Positions 1 to 10,905 of a DNA stretch of 64,000 bases are shown here, in pieces. Positions within the stretch are counted from its first letter, which is position 1; the number at the start of each line of letters is the position of its first letter. Origin of the DNA: Halichoerus grypus (taxonomy: Eukaryota; Chordata; Mammalia; Carnivora; Phocidae); the NCBI RefSeq assembly GCF_964656455.1, contig NC_135712.1, forward strand, positions 70,189,239 through 70,253,238, in the 5' to 3' direction. The position numbers and the translations under genes were made by a program. Under the pieces are notes generated by a model. It had not been told where the DNA came from, searched no databases, and was given only the letters and a program-made list of their open reading frames with translations.

Positions 1-200
1 GGGTCCCCTCCCTCTTCTCAGGAGCCTTATACTATCCCTCAACAAACTTTGCTTTGTTGCCCACCACTCTTTTGTCGGGTCTACCTCTTCATTCTTTGAA
101 GGGGCGTGACCAAGAACCGTGGGCACTAATGGAAAAGAAATCCTGCGACGGTTACATCTGTGAGGGTTGGCCTGGTGTCCCCCAGTTCATCTCACACAGT
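1..200 (+). mobile_element. possible ERV1-type LTR 3' part (R/U5), cut by window edge
   Basis: The segment has the look of a gammaretroviral-like LTR end: an AACAAACTTTGCTTTG stretch where LTRs carry the polyadenylation region, then a CTCTTCATTCTTTGAAG...GACCAAGAACC stretch typical of U5 in class I endogenous retroviruses. No internal retroviral sequence follows, so if real it is a solo LTR remnant or the end of a provirus lying to the left. The family assignment is inference from memory. Confidence 0.4.
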
Positions 201-274
201 CTCCTAAATGGCAGGGAAGCTGTGTCCCGGAGCGAGGTTTCCAGAGCTAGAGTTCCCATGTGTCTGGCAGTCTA

Positions 275-410
275 CTAACATTCACTGAGCCCAGACCCTG
301 TCCAGGGGCTGGGCTGGGTGCTTATACTGTTGTTACCGTATCTCAGCCTCCCAACGATCCTGTGAAATAGACACCATACCCATTTTGTAGGTGAACAAGT
401 GGAAGTGGGA
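275..410 (-). repeat. MIR SINE fragment
   Basis: The reverse-oriented MIR pattern is visible: cattcactgagcccagacc, a GTGCTTATA-like core and a tail reading cccattttgtaggtgaac, the rc of the MIR 'tcatctgtaaaatggg' block. Ancient and diverged; ends are approximate. Confidence 0.6.
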
Positions 411-463
411 AGAATACAGAACAATTGGCTTCAAGCACCACATATTTTATTGTTATTATTATT

Positions 464-563
464 TAAGATTTTTAAGTAACCTCTACGCCCAACGTGGGGC
501 TCCAACTCACCACCCCAAGATCAAGAGTCGCACGCTCCATCAACTGAGCCAGTCAGGAGCCCC
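464..563 (-). mobile_element. CAN-SINE, short old type, reverse orientation
   Basis: Reads taagtaacctctacgcccaa, then tggggctccaactcaccacc, agatcaagagtcgcacgctc and actgagccagtcaggagccc. This is the reverse complement of the tRNA-Lys-like head used by the older CAN-SINE group that lacks the long CT-rich linker. Confidence 0.85.
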
Positions 564-833
564 AAAGTGCCACAATTTTTAAATGGCATAGCCTAGCTTG
601 AAATCTTTGAGGTCTTCTGTCTTAAAACCACCTTTCACTATATCTCAGGTTGGAATTTTGAAATACTGTCCAGCAGGCAGCTGGTTGAAGCTTTGTGTCC
701 CGAGTAGAGTAATTTACTGCCAGGCTCCAGCCTGGACCTTATAACCATACCCATCTTCGGAAAGTTTGAGTCCAGTTTATAACTAAATATGATGTTATTG
801 GCACAAAATAAAAGACCCCAAAATAGAAAAAAA

Positions 834-1030
834 AATTTTTTTTAAGATTTTATTTATTTATTTGAGAGAGAGAGAATGATAGCAAGAGAGAGCACAAACA
901 GGGAGACGGAGAAGCAAGCTCCCTGCTGAGCAGGGAGCTGGACGTGGACGTGGGACTCGATCCCAGGACCCCAGGATCATGAACTGAGCCGAAGGCGGAC
1001 ACTTAACCAACTGAGCCACCCTGGTGCCCC
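834..1030 (-). mobile_element. CAN-SINE, reverse orientation
   Basis: Begins with an AAGATTTTATTTATTTATTT tail complement and ends GAGCCACCCTGGTGCCCC. The direct repeat aaaagaccccaaaata flanks it (about 810-825 and 1032-1047), an intact-looking TSD. Confidence 0.95.
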
Positions 1031-1039
1031 TAAAAGACC

Positions 1040-1537
1040 CCAAAATATAAAGACAAGCTCACTAGGTGCGGTGTGTCTGGGATAACTCTCTCTCAGAAGG
1101 CTTCCTAGAAGTAACCTATGCTAGAGTGAGATTTTGAATTTGCTTAACTAATGATGTGAAGGTCCACAGCCCACAACCAGGTAAGCAAAAAGCAGCCAAG
1201 CTAAAATGTAGTCATGAGAAACCACCTCTAAACCTCCTAAGATTACTGCTCCTGAGACGGGATTCAAACAAAGAAGCATTTGAAGGGACCCACAGGCTTG
1301 TGTAATAAGGTCCAACCCAGGACTAAAAGGTAAGCAATGGCAGTGGAGAGCTCCAAAGGCAAAGAGAACCCAGGGAACGGGAGGCATTTCTGCTGAGCTC
1401 AGGGCCGTCCGCATTTCAGGCGGAGATCCAAGGTCCTGCCCTGACTTTATTAAGGGAAAGGCAGGTTCCCTGCAGGTGCTGAGATAAATCAAACTGCAGT
1501 GAATTTTGAGATCCACGCAGAGCCTAGACTCTAGCCT
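1040..1537. other. unique sequence, nothing recognised
   Basis: No repeat, RNA or coding similarity recognised. A 122-codon open frame on the minus strand (1148-1516) has no recognisable domain and no supporting signals. Confidence 0.6.
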
Positions 1538-1690
1538 GGGGATTCTTAAACTTCAAAGTGCCTAAGAGTCTCCCGGAGGGTCTTTTAAAATGCAGATTCT
1601 GACTCAGAGGTCCCGGGGAATGGGGCGGGGAGGGGCGGGCTGTGACTTGACTGTGTATTTCTAACAAGCTCCCGGGTGACCGCCCAGGCT
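1538..1690 (+). mobile_element. MER5A-like hAT-Charlie MITE
   Basis: Shows the MER5 pattern: ttcttaaacttcaaagtgcc at the start, aaaatgcagattctgactca centrally and tttctaacaagctcccgggt toward the end. Non-autonomous, no coding capacity. The terminal inverted repeat at the right end is not preserved. Confidence 0.75.
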
Positions 1691-2926
1691 GCCGGGTTTT
1701 AGAGCGCGTCTGAGTAGGTGGTAGAGGAAAGAGAGGTTTTCATTAAGCGTGTCTCCAGCACGCCCCACAGGCCGAGCACGCAGTGTGGCCAGCTGGCTTG
1801 GAAGTGGTTTCTGCTTGGTTGCTATTTTTCTGTCACTGTAGTGGCCTATATTTTCCAAAGCTTGTCAGTGGACAAGGGCAATTCCTGGGGCTATCACAGC
1901 TTCAGTAAGACAGCCTTGAAGACCACTCAGCTCCTTTGCTGGGACGCCACGATTGCCAAACAACCCATTCATCCTAATTCTTGAGTGGACACTAGGCTCC
2001 AGTGCAAAAATTCGACCTTGCCAGCTCTAAGGCCCAGTGAATCGGTGTTTTGTGCCCTTGGATAGCAGATTGCCTCATGACCATGGGTGAACTGAAAAAA
2101 AATTGAGTTTCTGAAACTGAAGTAGAGGAATGACCTCTTGTGAACTTCCCTGAGTACTCCAGGGAAGAACAGCTGGCTAGCCAGTCCCCGCAGACTGCCA
2201 GGGGAACCTCCCTCTCCTGCAGACCCAGCCGGGGCTGGGGCAAGGGTAGGAGTTTTCAAAAATGATCAAACACCACCATGAATCCCCCCCCCATCCCTTC
2301 AAGCAAACAAACAAAAACTCTTACTGAGAAACTAAAGGGAAACAAATACTAAATCACTCCTCCCTGCCCCCCTCCAAGCCATTCACACACTCACAAGAAA
2401 TGAAACAGCCCACAGAGCGTGCATTTGGAAACCTAATTCTGGAGTCTAGTTAAAGGTTGGCTGGAGCGGGGCGCCAGCCTTGACCTGCTTCCTCTTCTTC
2501 TCCTCTCTGAGGAGGAAGAGGGAGGTGGCTTCTGACAAGGACACTCATGCTTGGAACGGCAGGGGGCTGGTCCGGGCACAGTGCAGTTGGCGTTGTGGCC
2601 CTTGCCTGGGAATGGTCTCTCAAGACTATCCTTTCTGCCCGGGGTCGCCTGGACCTGAGGCGCCCCTGGCCCACCGAGGCCCTCAGAGACTGAGCCTGCA
2701 GACACTGTTTCAGCCTGTCTGGATATCTTTGGGCAGTTAGCTCCTGGAAGGCCAGCCCTTGCCCTGACCCGCTGCTCTCTGGCTACGTAGCACAACCACT
2801 GGGCTGGGTCATGAGGAGCCCTAAGCCAGCATCCTGCCTGAGTGGCAAGGGGCACTGGCCTGGGCTTGTCTGCCCGGTTTCAGCTCCCTCTGCAAGAGAT
2901 ACTATATTACTTTGTCCTGTTTCTTT
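1691..2926. other. unique sequence, nothing recognised
   Basis: Mixed-composition DNA. Short open frames on both strands around 2430-2855 are driven by GC content and match no protein I recognise. A run of C at 2285-2292 is the only simple-sequence feature. Confidence 0.5.
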
Positions 2927-2929
2927 TCT

Positions 2930-3140
2930 CTTTTTTTGTAATATTATTTATTTATTTGAGAGAGAGAGTGAGCGAGAGAGAGAGACCACAAGTGGGGGCA
3001 GCAGCAGAGAGAGAGGGAGAAGCAGACTCCCCGCTGAGCCGGGGGCCCGATGAGGGCTCAATCCCAGGACTCCGGGATCATGACCTGAGGTAGATGCCAT
3101 GAAGGTAGACGCCTAACCAACTGAGCCACCCAGGCGCTCT
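2930..3140 (-). mobile_element. CAN-SINE, reverse orientation
   Basis: Tail complement TTATTTATTTATTTGAGAG followed by the GA-rich linker, then GAGCCACCCAGGCGCT at the right end. TSD tcctgtttct at 2915-2924 and 3146-3155. Confidence 0.95.
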
Positions 3141-3254
3141 CCTCATCCTGTTTCTAATCCTGAGCCTGCTTTGGGCCATCTGTTGAGTCCCTATTCCGTG
3201 TCTGAAGGATACTTCTCATTTTCCATGTGTTCACAGAATAGAGAGAACCAGTCT

Positions 3255-3440
3255 GTCAATGCGTGAGCCTTTATGGGTTCATCTTCTTTATGGCGTATTT
3301 AAAGGATGTTTATGGAGGATCTACTGTGCATCAGGCACCGTGCCAAGTGCCAGTGACAAAGAGCTGCCTCAGAGTGCTTCCCTTGAGTTCTATCTGATCA
3401 CTTATCCATCTTCCGGAAGCCTATTATTCCACTTCTACAG
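3255..3440 (-). repeat. L2-like 3' end fragment
   Basis: ggatctactgtgcatcaggc, then accgtgccaagtgccagtga, resembles the reverse complement of the L2 3' terminus (the 'agtgcctggcacatagtagg' block). Diverged. Confidence 0.4.
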
Positions 3441-4330
3441 CACCAAAAACCTTTGAAACATTATGAAAAGCATCCTTGTTTCATATTTGGGTACCACTTA
3501 AAACAGACAAATGGCTAGTACAGCAGATCTATGGAAGTGCTTCATCATTATCTAAATTCTAAGAAGTTTTATAAAAACGACCTGGGCAACAGATAGCAAA
3601 TGCCGTGAATTACCTGAGAAAAAGTACGTGATGAGTTGAAGGTCAGGCACCCACGTGCTCCCATCTGGATCTCTACGATGAGATTCTTTCTGCTCACTGT
3701 ACAAATACCAAATTGTGTCCTCTCTCCCTAAGTGCCAGATCTTTATTCCCAGGGGCCTGTGGACACCTGCGCCTAGATAACCCACTCAGATTCAACTCGT
3801 CCCAAAGAGAACCTAACATCCTTCTCCCGAAGCTGGTGCCCCTGCCCCCTGTCTTTCCTGCTCAGGGACACTGTGTTTTACAGATGTAGGGGACAGTTCT
3901 GATAGTTGTGGGGATTCTCCCCAGAGCCACCTGATGGGTGCTCGATAAATGTTTACTGAATGGAGCTTTGGCATCAGTTTGTTCCTGGGCTCAGACAAAA
4001 CCAGCTTGTTCATCAGATAACTTCTCCAAACCAGTTGTCCTGAATTAGAGATGATCACAAAAGTGGGCACTGCTGGTGATTCACAGAGAACAGATTCCAG
4101 CATCTCCGTCTTTGTTTTTCATCAGAGCTCACTCTTGGGAGAGTTTCAGGTTTCCACAAGAAAGGAAGAAAGATACACATCCTGCTTCGAAACCTCAGCA
4201 TGTCACCCCAAATCCCTGTTCTGGAAGAAGAGCAAGGATTTCACCTTGGCCAGGCTCCATGATACTTGGCCTGTGTTGTGATGGTTTCTCTCAGCAGAGT
4301 ACCAGGCTAAGCTGTGAGGAGGAGGCTGAG
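3441..4330. other. unique sequence with a possible short L2/MIR remnant
   Basis: Only a gtgctcgataaatgtttact motif near 3939-3958 recalls an L2/MIR 3' end on the plus strand. Otherwise nothing recognised. Confidence 0.45.
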
Positions 4331-4334
4331 ACAC

Positions 4335-4516
4335 ACCAAACATGTTTCTGGAAGTATGTTGATGTGTATGTAAGTGCATAGAAAATAGTCAAGAGGGAGA
4401 TGCACCACACTAACAGGTAATAATAGGGGAAACGGAGTGTGGGGACTAGGCAGGAACTCTGTACTGTCTTTACCATGTTTCTGTGAATCCAAAACTGTTC
4501 TAAAAAATAAAGTCTA
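4335..4516 (+). mobile_element. ancient L1 (L1ME-like) 3' end
   Basis: Contains ggaactctgtactgtcttta, then ttctgtgaatccaaaactgt and a closing taaaaaataaag. This is the characteristic 3' UTR end of ancient L1M elements, as also seen at 10600-10690. A CAN-SINE has inserted at its A-rich end. Confidence 0.75.
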
Positions 4517-4838
4517 GGGGCACCTGGATGGCTCAGTTGGTGAAGTGTCTGACTCGTGGTCTCAGCTTAGGTCTTTTTTTTTTTTAAGCTTTAATTTATT
4601 TATCAGAGAGAGAGAGAGAGAAAGAATGAGGGGGTGGGGAAGGGCAGAGGGAGAAGCCGACTCCCCACTAAGCAGGGATCCCGATGCGGGGCTCAATCCC
4701 TGGAACCTGAGATCATGACCCGAGCCCAAGGCAGACGCTTAACCGACTGAGCCACCCAGGCGCCCCAGGATCCCGGCTTGGGTCGTGACTTCAAGCCCCG
4801 AGTTGGACTCAATGCTGGACATTGAGCATACTTTAAAT
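4517..4838 (+). mobile_element. CAN-SINE split by a second CAN-SINE
   Basis: Head ggggcacctggatggctcag (4517-4536) up to 4573, resuming at 4767 and ending in taaataaataaag. Outer TSD aaataaagtcta on both sides (about 4505-4516 and 4839-4850). The interior 4574-4766 is a later insertion. The linker and middle are degenerate. Confidence 0.85.
4574..4766 (-). mobile_element. CAN-SINE nested in a CAN-SINE, reverse orientation
   Basis: T-run and taagctttaatttatttat start, GA-rich linker, head complement ending GAGCCACCCAGGCGCCCC. An imperfect TSD, gcttaggtc / gcttgggtc, borders it inside the older element. Confidence 0.93.
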
Positions 4839-4850
4839 AAATAAAGTCTA

Positions 4851-5164
4851 TTTGAAAACAAAAAAGATTAGAGAAAAAAAACAAATGAAAAAGCAGATTG
4901 TTAAAAGTTCAGGAGTGCATAATAAATGCAAAAGCTGAAACTCAGCGGAAGATGTGCTTGCCAGGGAGCTCTTAGACAAGGGCTTCTAGGGGTTCAGAGG
5001 AGGGGGGACTGGCCAGGGGCATCTAGCAGGGCTCCTGGAAGAAATGAGGCCTGGGGAATCCTGAAGGTTCGATCTGGGCAGGCTGTGAGCATTTTGATAC
5101 CCCACCGCTGAAGCATAGAAGGTGTTCAAGAGCCCACAGACAAAAAGAAGGTTACCTTGGAACC
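4851..5164. other. unique sequence, nothing recognised
   Basis: No recognised repeat or gene. Confidence 0.5.
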
Positions 5165-5600
5165 AAACAATCCCAGATTGGAATCTCAACTTAAGCTAAG
5201 TGTCTTAAAGATACTTATCTCTAAGTATCTTAAATTCTCTAAACTTCAATCATCTCTTATCTGTAAAATATGAATAATAGTGCTCACCTCACAGGTTTGT
5301 TTGTTTATTTATTATTTTTAAAAGATTTTATTTATTCATTTGTCAGAGATAGTGAGAGAGAGCAGAAGCAGGGGGAGCTGCAGAGAGAGAGGGAGAAGCC
5401 GACTCCCCGGCTGAGGAGGGAGCCCGACGTGGGGCTCGATCCCAGGACCCTGAGATCATGACCCGAACCGAAGGCAAAGGCTTAACCAACTGAGCCACCC
5501 AGGCACCCCTCACCACACAGGTTTAAATGAGATAATGAAGTAAAGTGTGGGCAGGTGTGGGCAGCTTAGAAGGGCCTTTAGCATGTTAGCTGTTGCTCAT
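5165..5600 (+). repeat. MIR SINE interrupted by a CAN-SINE
   Basis: Left part 5165-5298 has tctaaacttcaatcatctct and tatctgtaaaatatgaataa. Right part (from 5509) continues gtttaaatgagataatgaag. This is the MIR 3' half in order, split by the CAN-SINE at 5299-5508. Confidence 0.65.
5299..5508 (-). mobile_element. CAN-SINE inside a MIR, reverse orientation
   Basis: Tail complement AAAAGATTTTATTTATTCAT to GAGCCACCCAGGCACCC. TSD ctcacctcacaggttt (5283-5298) / ctcaccacacaggttt (5509-5524), one mismatch. Confidence 0.96.
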
Positions 5601-6484
5601 GCTGCTGTCAAAACTTACGGTCAGAATCACTCCTAAACTAACTGAAGCCCCGGATTCTTCTCCCCAAGCTTCTCACTTTCAGCTTCCATTCAGGTCAGAC
5701 CCCAATTTTTTTCGCCTCTCCTGACTTTCTACACTGACTTCCTGCATCTTTCTCCTTTTCTACCCACCCCCATTTCAAGCCAAGGGGGCTCTCCACCACG
5801 GGGATCGCCCACGCCTGCCATGGGCTCCTTCCCTGTTCCCCAGGTAAGTTCTTATTCTTTTTGTCTCTCCCCATCACTGATCATCCTGACCCCCTTTTCC
5901 CCAAATTTGTCCTAGTACCTGTCAGGTACTCCCGATACCATGTTTATTTGCCCCTGTATCTTAAGATGCATCTCTAGCTGGAATTCAAAGATAATAAGAA
6001 AGGGACCATCTTATCCTAAGACATTCAACCCAAATGTATACTTGTCCTATTATAAACAACAAAATCAAAAGGGATAGCTAAAGCATTTTTTTTTTTTTTG
6101 AGAAATATATTATCTGTAGTCCTCTGTAGCATGGTACCATCAGGATTATCGGGAAGGGGTGCAAAATACACATGGCCTGGGGGAAATCTCACATGAGAGG
6201 TTGAGATTATCAGTTTAGTGAGGAAAGAACTTTTCCTCTTCATGACTGTAGCCGTTTTCTGTTAGCAGAATGAGATATCCTTGGACATCTGGTGTTTATA
6301 AGGTTAGCCATTGGCCAAGAGATTGATAAAATTAATCAAAGTGTCCATATCTCCCTCCCAGGCACACCCTTACTTTCCTGCAGCTTCCCACGGCTTTCAA
6401 TCCATCAAAGCGTAAAGAGCAAGATTAACAGAGGGCCATAAATTTGGATTTGAAGTCATTTTAGCTGAAAAGTCCTCTGTCATG
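5601..6484. other. unique sequence, nothing recognised
   Basis: AT-rich toward the right, with a T11-12 run near 6088. No repeat family or gene recognised. Confidence 0.5.
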
Positions 6485-6582
6485 GTGTATAACAATTCTC
6501 ATTCAGTGCTGGCAGGAATGCGAAATGGTAGAACCACTCTGGAAGACAGATTGGCAGTTTCTTATAGAGTTAAATACAGTCT

Positions 6583-6775
6583 GGGGCGCCCGGGTGGCTC
6601 AGTCGGTTAAGCGTCTGCCTTCTGCTCAGGTCATGATCCCAGGGTCCTAGGATCGAGACCAGCACTGGGCTCCCTGCTCAGTGGGGAGTCTGCTTCTCCC
6701 TCGCCCTGCTCTTGCGCTCTAGCTCTCTCTTTCCCTCTCAAATAAATAATTAAAATCTGTAAAAAAAAAAAAAAA
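6583..6775 (+). mobile_element. CAN-SINE
   Basis: Head ggggcgcccgggtggctcag, tail aaataattaaaatctgt plus A15. TSD gttaaatacagtc (6569-6581) / gttaaatatagtc (6776-6788). Confidence 0.97.
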
Positions 6776-6863
6776 GTTAAATATAGTCATACTATTCAAT
6801 CCAGCAATCATACTCCTAGGCATTTACTAAACAGATTTGAAAACTTCAAAGTACACAAAAATC

Positions 6864-7058
6864 GGGGCGCCTGGGTGGCTCAGTCATTAAGCGTCTACCT
6901 TCGGCTCAGGTCATGATCCCAGCGTCCTGGGATCAAGCCCTGCATCGGGCTCCCTGCTCTGCCGGAAGCCTGCTTCTCCCTCTCCCACTCCCCCTGCTTG
7001 TGTTCCCTCTCTCACTGTCAATCTCTCTGTCAAATAAATAAATAAAATCTTTTTTAAA
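6864..7058 (+). mobile_element. CAN-SINE, TGTTCCCTCTCTC-linker type
   Basis: Head ggggcgcctgggtggctcag, short cagtcattaagcg variant and a linker ending cttgtgttccctctctcact. TSD aaagtacacaaaaatc at 6848-6863 and 7059-7074, perfect, so a fairly recent insertion. Confidence 0.97.
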
Positions 7059-8003
7059 AAAGTACACAAAAATCCACACATTAATGTTTAGAGTGGATTT
7101 ATTCATAATCTACAAGAACTGGAAGTAACCAAGATAGTCCTCAATACGTGAAAGTATGAAAAAGAACTGTATGGAAGGTATGAAAAAAAAAAAACTGTAT
7201 ACAATGGAATACTATTTGGCAATAAAATGGAATGAGCTATTAATTCATGCAGCAACATAGAAAATATTGCTAAATGAAATGCATATTACTAAGTGAAAAG
7301 AGCCTATCTTAAAAGGCTATTCCATTTATATAACATTCTGAAAAAGGTAAAATTATAGAAATAGAAAATATATCAGTGGTTGCCAGGAGTTTGGGGAGTG
7401 GAGAGTGTTGAATAGGTGAACTATGTTTTAGGGCAGTAAAACTATTCTGTACATTACATGAGACTATGCATTTTTCAAACCCATAGAAATTTATAGCACA
7501 AGGAGTCAACCTTAATGTATGCAAATAAAAAAAAAGGTCAGGGAAATCCCAGAGCAGAATGTAGACTATGATAAAAGAATCTAACTGTTATTAAAATATA
7601 TGATATAAGTTAACTGAAGAGAGTGGATGCTTACCTAAGTGACTTTGGAAATGAGTGGAGATTGGAAGACTAAAGCAAAAGGAACTGTACATAAGCACTA
7701 TACTCTAAATGGTAAAGTTATTTCCCATGGGGATATGGGTTGACAATTCTGAAGCCACCATATACATATACTAGGATTGAACAAATAAGTACATGGGTGG
7801 CAGATAATGGGAGCCAAATTTATCACTCTTGGAGTGTGAAGTTACAGATAAACAAGGGGAAAGGCTAGAATGAATCATGTGCTACTAGATTGAAGATGGA
7901 GACATCATTGTGAACCTGTGTTTAGCTTAATATAGATACAGATGGATATAATATAGTAACAACTATGATTGTATGTATATGCACAGATTAGTATACACAT
8001 ATA

Positions 8004-9043
8004 AAAACAATAAAGTTGACCAAACCAAAATTATCCTCTGAAGATCAGCAAGACTGACAAAATTTTAGCTTAACTGACCAAATTAAAAAAGAGAAAAACT
8101 CACTCAGAATATGAAAACCAGGAGTAAGAGAACATCACTACCAACATTATAGAAATAAAAAAGACTGTCAAGCAATATTGGGAGAAACTATATGCCAACA
8201 AATTAGATAATTTAGATGAAATGGACAAATTCCTAGAAAGACACAAACTACTGAAACTGACTGAAGAAGAAATAGAAAATCTAAATAAACTTATAACAAG
8301 AGATTGAGTTAGTAATTTTAAAACTTCCCACAAATAAAAGCTCAGGCCCAGATAGCTTCACAGGTGAATGCTAACAAATATTTAAAGAAGAATGAATAAC
8401 AATTCTTCACAAACTCTTCCAAAAAATAAAAGTGGAGGGAACACTTTCCAACTCACTCTATGAGGTTTGTATTACCCTGATACCAGAACCAAAGACTTTA
8501 TAAGAAAAAAACAGAGCAATATCTCAGATGAATATAGATGTAAAAATTCTCAACAAAATACTTGAAAACTGAACTCAACAACATGTAAAAAGGATTCTAC
8601 ACCATGAACAAGCAGGATTTATCCCAGGAGTGCAAGGTTGGCTTAACATCTGAAAATCAATTAATGTAATATACCAAAGCAATAGAATAAAGGACCAAAC
8701 CCACATGATCATCTCAATTGATGTAGAAAAAGCATTTGACAAATCCAGCACCCTTTCATTATAAAAAACACTCAACAAACTAAATGAAACTACCTCAGTC
8801 TAATAAAGAACATTTATTTAGTGGTGAAACACTAAATAATTTCCCCTAAGATCAGGAACAAGACAAAGATGTCCACTCTCACTACTTCTATTCAACATTA
8901 TGCTGGAGGTTCTAGCTAATGCAATTAGGCAAGAAAAAACAAATAAATAAAAAGTATCTAGATTGAAAAGGAAGAAGTGAAACTGTATTTGCAGATAATA
9001 TGATTTTATATGTAGAAAATCTTAATGAATCCACTAAAAAACT
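8004..9043 (+). pseudogene. L1 ORF2 internal fragment (reverse transcriptase region), dead
   Basis: Sequence resembling mammalian L1 ORF2 upstream of and within the reverse transcriptase domain: taccaacattatagaaataa, then agaaactatatgccaacaaa, caggatttatcccaggagtg, atcaattgatgtagaaaaag and gcagataatatgattttata. The reading frame is broken by stops and frameshifts throughout. It lies between two 3' UTR-like segments, so it is out of order for one continuous L1. A related AT-rich direct repeat (attagtatacacatata near 7987, attagtatatacatgta near 9044) lies at both borders. Confidence 0.75.
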
Positions 9044-9420
9044 ATTAGTATATACATGTATATTTCTTAGTTCTGTCCACTGAAAGGGCCCAGAAGCAAT
9101 ACCCAGGTACATGGAGCACACCCAGTGCCCAGGTCTTGGTTTCTAATACCATTCCTCAATAAAAAGAAACTAGGCTTCTTGGAGAAATGGCTGGGGCAGG
9201 CAATACAACATAAATATGGAGCATCTTCTAGTGCCAGAAAGTAAGGAAGTTCTCAATGAAAAACCTACAAGGATATGTCCATGGCACAGGAGCCAACTGA
9301 AGGAACTCCCAATAGCCAAATTGGAATGATGTCAACAACAAAATAGCATAATACTGGATTATAACTCAAGGTATAAAATAAATACCCATGAGATCCTACT
9401 ACTGATATCAATAAATTATT

Positions 9421-9603
9421 TTTTTTTACGATTTTATTTATTTATTTGACAGAGAGAGGCACAGCAAAAGAGGGAACACAAGCAGGGGGAGTGGGAGAGG
9501 GAGAAGCAGGCTTCCCGCCCAGCAGAGAGCCCAATCCCAGGACCCTGTGATCATGACCTGAGCCAAAGGCAGACGCTTAACGGCTGAGCCACCCAGGCGC
9601 CCC
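9421..9603 (-). mobile_element. CAN-SINE, reverse orientation
   Basis: T-run and gattttatttatttatttga start, head complement GAGCCACCCAGGCGCCC at right. TSD tgatatcaataaattatt, 18 bp and perfect, at 9403-9420 and 9604-9621. Confidence 0.98.
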
Positions 9604-10194
9604 TGATATCAATAAATTATTGACTAAATAAATAAGTAGAAAAAAGACAAATCTCCTATACAGAAGAATTCCAAACAACATACGTAGATGTTATTTCATT
9701 AAGGAGTTGGAGCATAAGTTCCTACCCCTAAAGTATAGGCTGTGCATAGTGGCTTTCTTCCAAAAAATACAGAATGAAAGGGCAGAAAAAAAAAGAAAAC
9801 TTTACAAATAATACCTCAACTAGGTGATCAAGGTCAACATCCACAGTGATAAGTCATGTTGATAGTACCAATGATATAATGTGATAAAATGGTACTTTAC
9901 TTTTGTGGTTTGCCTCCCCCAAACCCATAACCCCAGTCTAATCATGAGGAAAACATCAGATATGGGCCAAATGAAAGATATTCTACAAAATACTTAGCCA
10001 GGACTCCTCAACACTGTCAAGGTCACCAAAAGCAAGAAAAATCTGAGAAACTCTTATGTTCTAGAGTAGCCTAACAAGACATGATCACTACATGTCATGT
10101 GGTGTCCTGGAAGAAATCCTAGAAGAGAAGTGGGACATACATAAAAACAGAGAAATGTAAATTCACTATGGACTGCAGTTAAGAGTCAGGTATC

Positions 10195-10290
10195 GGGGTG
10201 CCTGGCTGGCTCAGTTGGTAGAACACAAGACTCTTGATCTTGGGGTTGTGAATTCAAGATCCACATAGGGTGTAGAGCTTACTTATAAAA
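10195..10290 (+). mobile_element. CAN-SINE, short old type
   Basis: ggggtgcctggctggctcag, gactcttgatcttggggttg and gggtgtagagcttacttata. tRNA-Lys-like head with the 'tcttgatcttggggttgtga' version and no CT-rich linker. Confidence 0.88.
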
Positions 10291-10301
10291 AATAATGTAT
10301 C

Positions 10302-10507
10302 GGGGCGCCTGGGTGGCTCAGTTGTTAAGCATCTGCCTTCAGCTCAGGTCGTGATCCCAGGGTCCTGGGATCGAGCCCCGCATCGGGTTCCCTGCTCTGC
10401 AGGAAGCCTGCTTCTCCCTCTCCCACTCCCCCTGCTTGTGTTCCCTCTCTCGCTATTTCTCTGTCTCTGTCAAATAAATAAATAAATAAAATCTTTAAAA
10501 AAAAAAG
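10302..10507 (+). mobile_element. CAN-SINE, TGTTCCCTCTCTC-linker type
   Basis: Full-length head, linker cttgtgttccctctctcgct, tail caaataaataaataaataaa. TSD ataatgtatc at 10292-10301 and 10508-10517. It landed just downstream of the short SINE at 10195. Confidence 0.97.
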
Positions 10508-10700
10508 ATAATGTATCAACATTGGCTCATTGGTTGTGATAAATGATACATTTATGTACCACAATGTACCGTAGCAATGTAAGGTAACAGTAAAAACTGG
10601 GTGTGAGCTATATGGGAACTCTCTGTATTATCCTTGTAACTTTTCTGTAAATCAAAAAAATATTTTAAAGTAAAAAGTTTACTTAAGAAAACACATATGG

Positions 10701-10905
10701 GGGGCACCTGGGTGGCTCAGTCAGTTGGGAGTCTGCCTTCGGCTCAAGTCATGATTTCAGAGTCCTGGGATGGAGCCCTGTGTTGGCCTCCCTGCTCAGT
10801 TGGGGAGCCTGCTTCTCCCTCTCCCTCTGCTCCTCCTCCACACGCCCCCACTCATGTTCTCTCTCTCTTTCAAATAAATGATTAAAATCTTTTAAAAAAG
10901 AAAAT
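10701..10905 (+). mobile_element. CAN-SINE
   Basis: Head ggggcacctgggtggctcag, several divergent positions, tail caaataaatgattaaaatct. It sits at the 3' end of the L1M. Possible imperfect TSD acatatgg / catatatgg. Confidence 0.93.

Larger units (their letters stand above)
6485..10692 (+). mobile_element. ancient L1M (L1ME-like) element, ORF2 end plus long 3' UTR, heavily interrupted
   Basis: The left end (6490-6580 and 6776-6840) carries the ORF2 3'-end signature (gaaccactctggaagacaga, then ccagcaatcatactcctagg). 7075-8003 and 9063-10190 read as 3' UTR. 10510-10690 is the classic L1ME terminus: gggaactctctgtattatcc, then aacttttctgtaaatcaaaa. Five CAN-SINEs and an out-of-order ORF2 fragment (8004-9043) interrupt it. 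No intact frame remains. Treating the whole span as one element is an inference from the order of its parts. Confidence 0.65.
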
